In this document: one piece after another, positions 13,475 to 13,790 of the stretch
How positions within the stretch are numbered: position 1 is the first letter of the stretch
Layout: the number at the start of each line of letters is the position of its first letter
DNA from: Verrucomicrobiaceae bacterium
Lineage (GTDB): Bacteria > Verrucomicrobiota > Verrucomicrobiae > Verrucomicrobiales > Akkermansiaceae
Length of the DNA: 13,790 nt
Assembly: GCA_003820635.1 (NCBI GenBank)
Contig: RPOS01000081.1
Coordinates: 1-13,790, forward strand
Direction of reading: 5' to 3'
Notes under the pieces: generated by a model
Databases searched by the model: none
What the model saw: only the letters and a program-made list of their open reading frames with translations
What the model was told of the DNA's origin: nothing
Position numbers and translations under genes: made by a program

Positions 13475-13509
13475 TTGTACTGTTAGATCATTTCTGATTT
13501 CCTGCGGAT

Positions 13510-13790
13510 GTGGGCCGCGCCAAGGAACAGATCGACGAAAAGAAGCTCCGGAGCTGGAAGCTTCTGGACGATTTCCGCGCCCGGCTTGCCAAGATACGTG
13601 TGGAGATGCCGCCCCAGCCCGAAAGGCGGCCCGGCGGCCCGGAGCGCCTGCTGCTCGAAGAGGATTACTTCAGCCTCATGCTCTTCGGCATGCTCAATCC
13701 GGTGCTCGATTCCATGCGCGGCCTTTGCGCGGCAAGTCATCTGGAGCGTGTGCAAACCGAGGTCTGCTCGAGGCAGGTGAGTCTTGGCAG
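13510..13790 (+). CDS. Transposase, N-terminal part, truncated by window end
   Basis: From a GTG at 13510 the frame is open to the window edge (93 codons seen). It reads VGRAKEQIDEKKLRSWKLLD, then LLLEEDYFSLMLFGMLNPVL, then DSMRGLCAASHLERVQTEVC and SRQVSLG. I recognise the central block as the N-terminal part of insertion-sequence transposases of the DDE type, common in Verrucomicrobiota and Planctomycetota genomes. The family (IS4/IS5-like or other) cannot be fixed without the catalytic core, which lies outside. An in-frame TGA at 13495-13497 limits the start; GTG 13510 is the only usual start before the conserved part. There is no Shine-Dalgarno. A competing ATG frame starting at 13508 lacks any protein-like signal. 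The position next to a broken hsdS supports a mobile-element insertion. Confidence 0.7.
   Translation, partial: MGRAKEQIDEKKLRSWKLLDDFRARLAKIRVEMPPQPERRPGGPERLLLEEDYFSLMLFGMLNPVLDSMRGLCAASHLERVQTEVCSRQVSLG

Noticed and set aside
13508..13780. 90-codon frame starting at ATG 13508
   Set aside because: The frame shifted by two bases (GTG 13510) encodes a recognisable transposase N-terminus; this one does not.
1..13790. tRNA, rRNA, CRISPR array or riboswitch
   Set aside because: No cloverleaf-like arms, rRNA signatures, regularly spaced repeats or known aptamer cores were noticed in the gaps; most gaps are under 110 bp.

Overview
The window looks like a piece of a GC-rich (roughly 60-65%) bacterial chromosome, most likely from the phylum Verrucomicrobiota (Verrucomicrobiaceae/Luteolibacter-like). 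This is inferred from the style of DnaA, DnaN and the transposase, the eukaryote-type branching enzyme and the near absence of Shine-Dalgarno sequences; no database was consulted. The centre is the replication-initiation locus: dnaA (6683-8113, minus) followed by dnaN (5483-6580, minus).

Left of it, base 1 lies inside a plus-strand PLP-dependent enzyme of the cystathionine gamma-synthase family (to 1194). It converges on a four-gene minus-strand cluster read from 4510 down to 1199: an alpha/beta-hydrolase-fold protein whose nucleophile serine is replaced by alanine, ribonuclease HI (4-nt ATGA overlap), an LpxL-type acyltransferase, and a secreted DUF1460/NlpC-P60-like cell-wall hydrolase. The cluster mixes envelope functions with RNA:DNA hybrid removal. 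A divergent plus-strand secreted protein of unknown function (4586-5476) then converges on dnaN.

Upstream of dnaA is a 291-bp AT-rich gene-free region (8114-8404) with iterated A-tract motifs and a 9-bp-arm inverted repeat. It is a possible replication origin, but it lacks convincing DnaA boxes. A sodium:solute symporter gene (8405-9988, minus) follows. Divergent from it is a compact voltage-gated cation channel (10101-10949, plus) with filter TLEGWAD, which resembles a native prokaryotic calcium channel rather than the usual TLESW sodium channels. Next is a GH13_8-like, strikingly eukaryote-like glycogen branching enzyme (11175-13172).

The right end is accessory DNA: a GC-rich hairpin, the C-terminal remnant of a type I restriction specificity subunit (hsdS, minus), three short inverted repeats in a row, and the 5' part of a transposase that runs off the window. 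An insertion sequence appears to have entered or replaced hsdS.

Across the window the heptamer TGTTAGA (either strand) occurs seven times against an estimated 0.6 expected from base composition. Some copies are in coding sequence and some between genes. With the channel filter, this is the least explained signal seen here.
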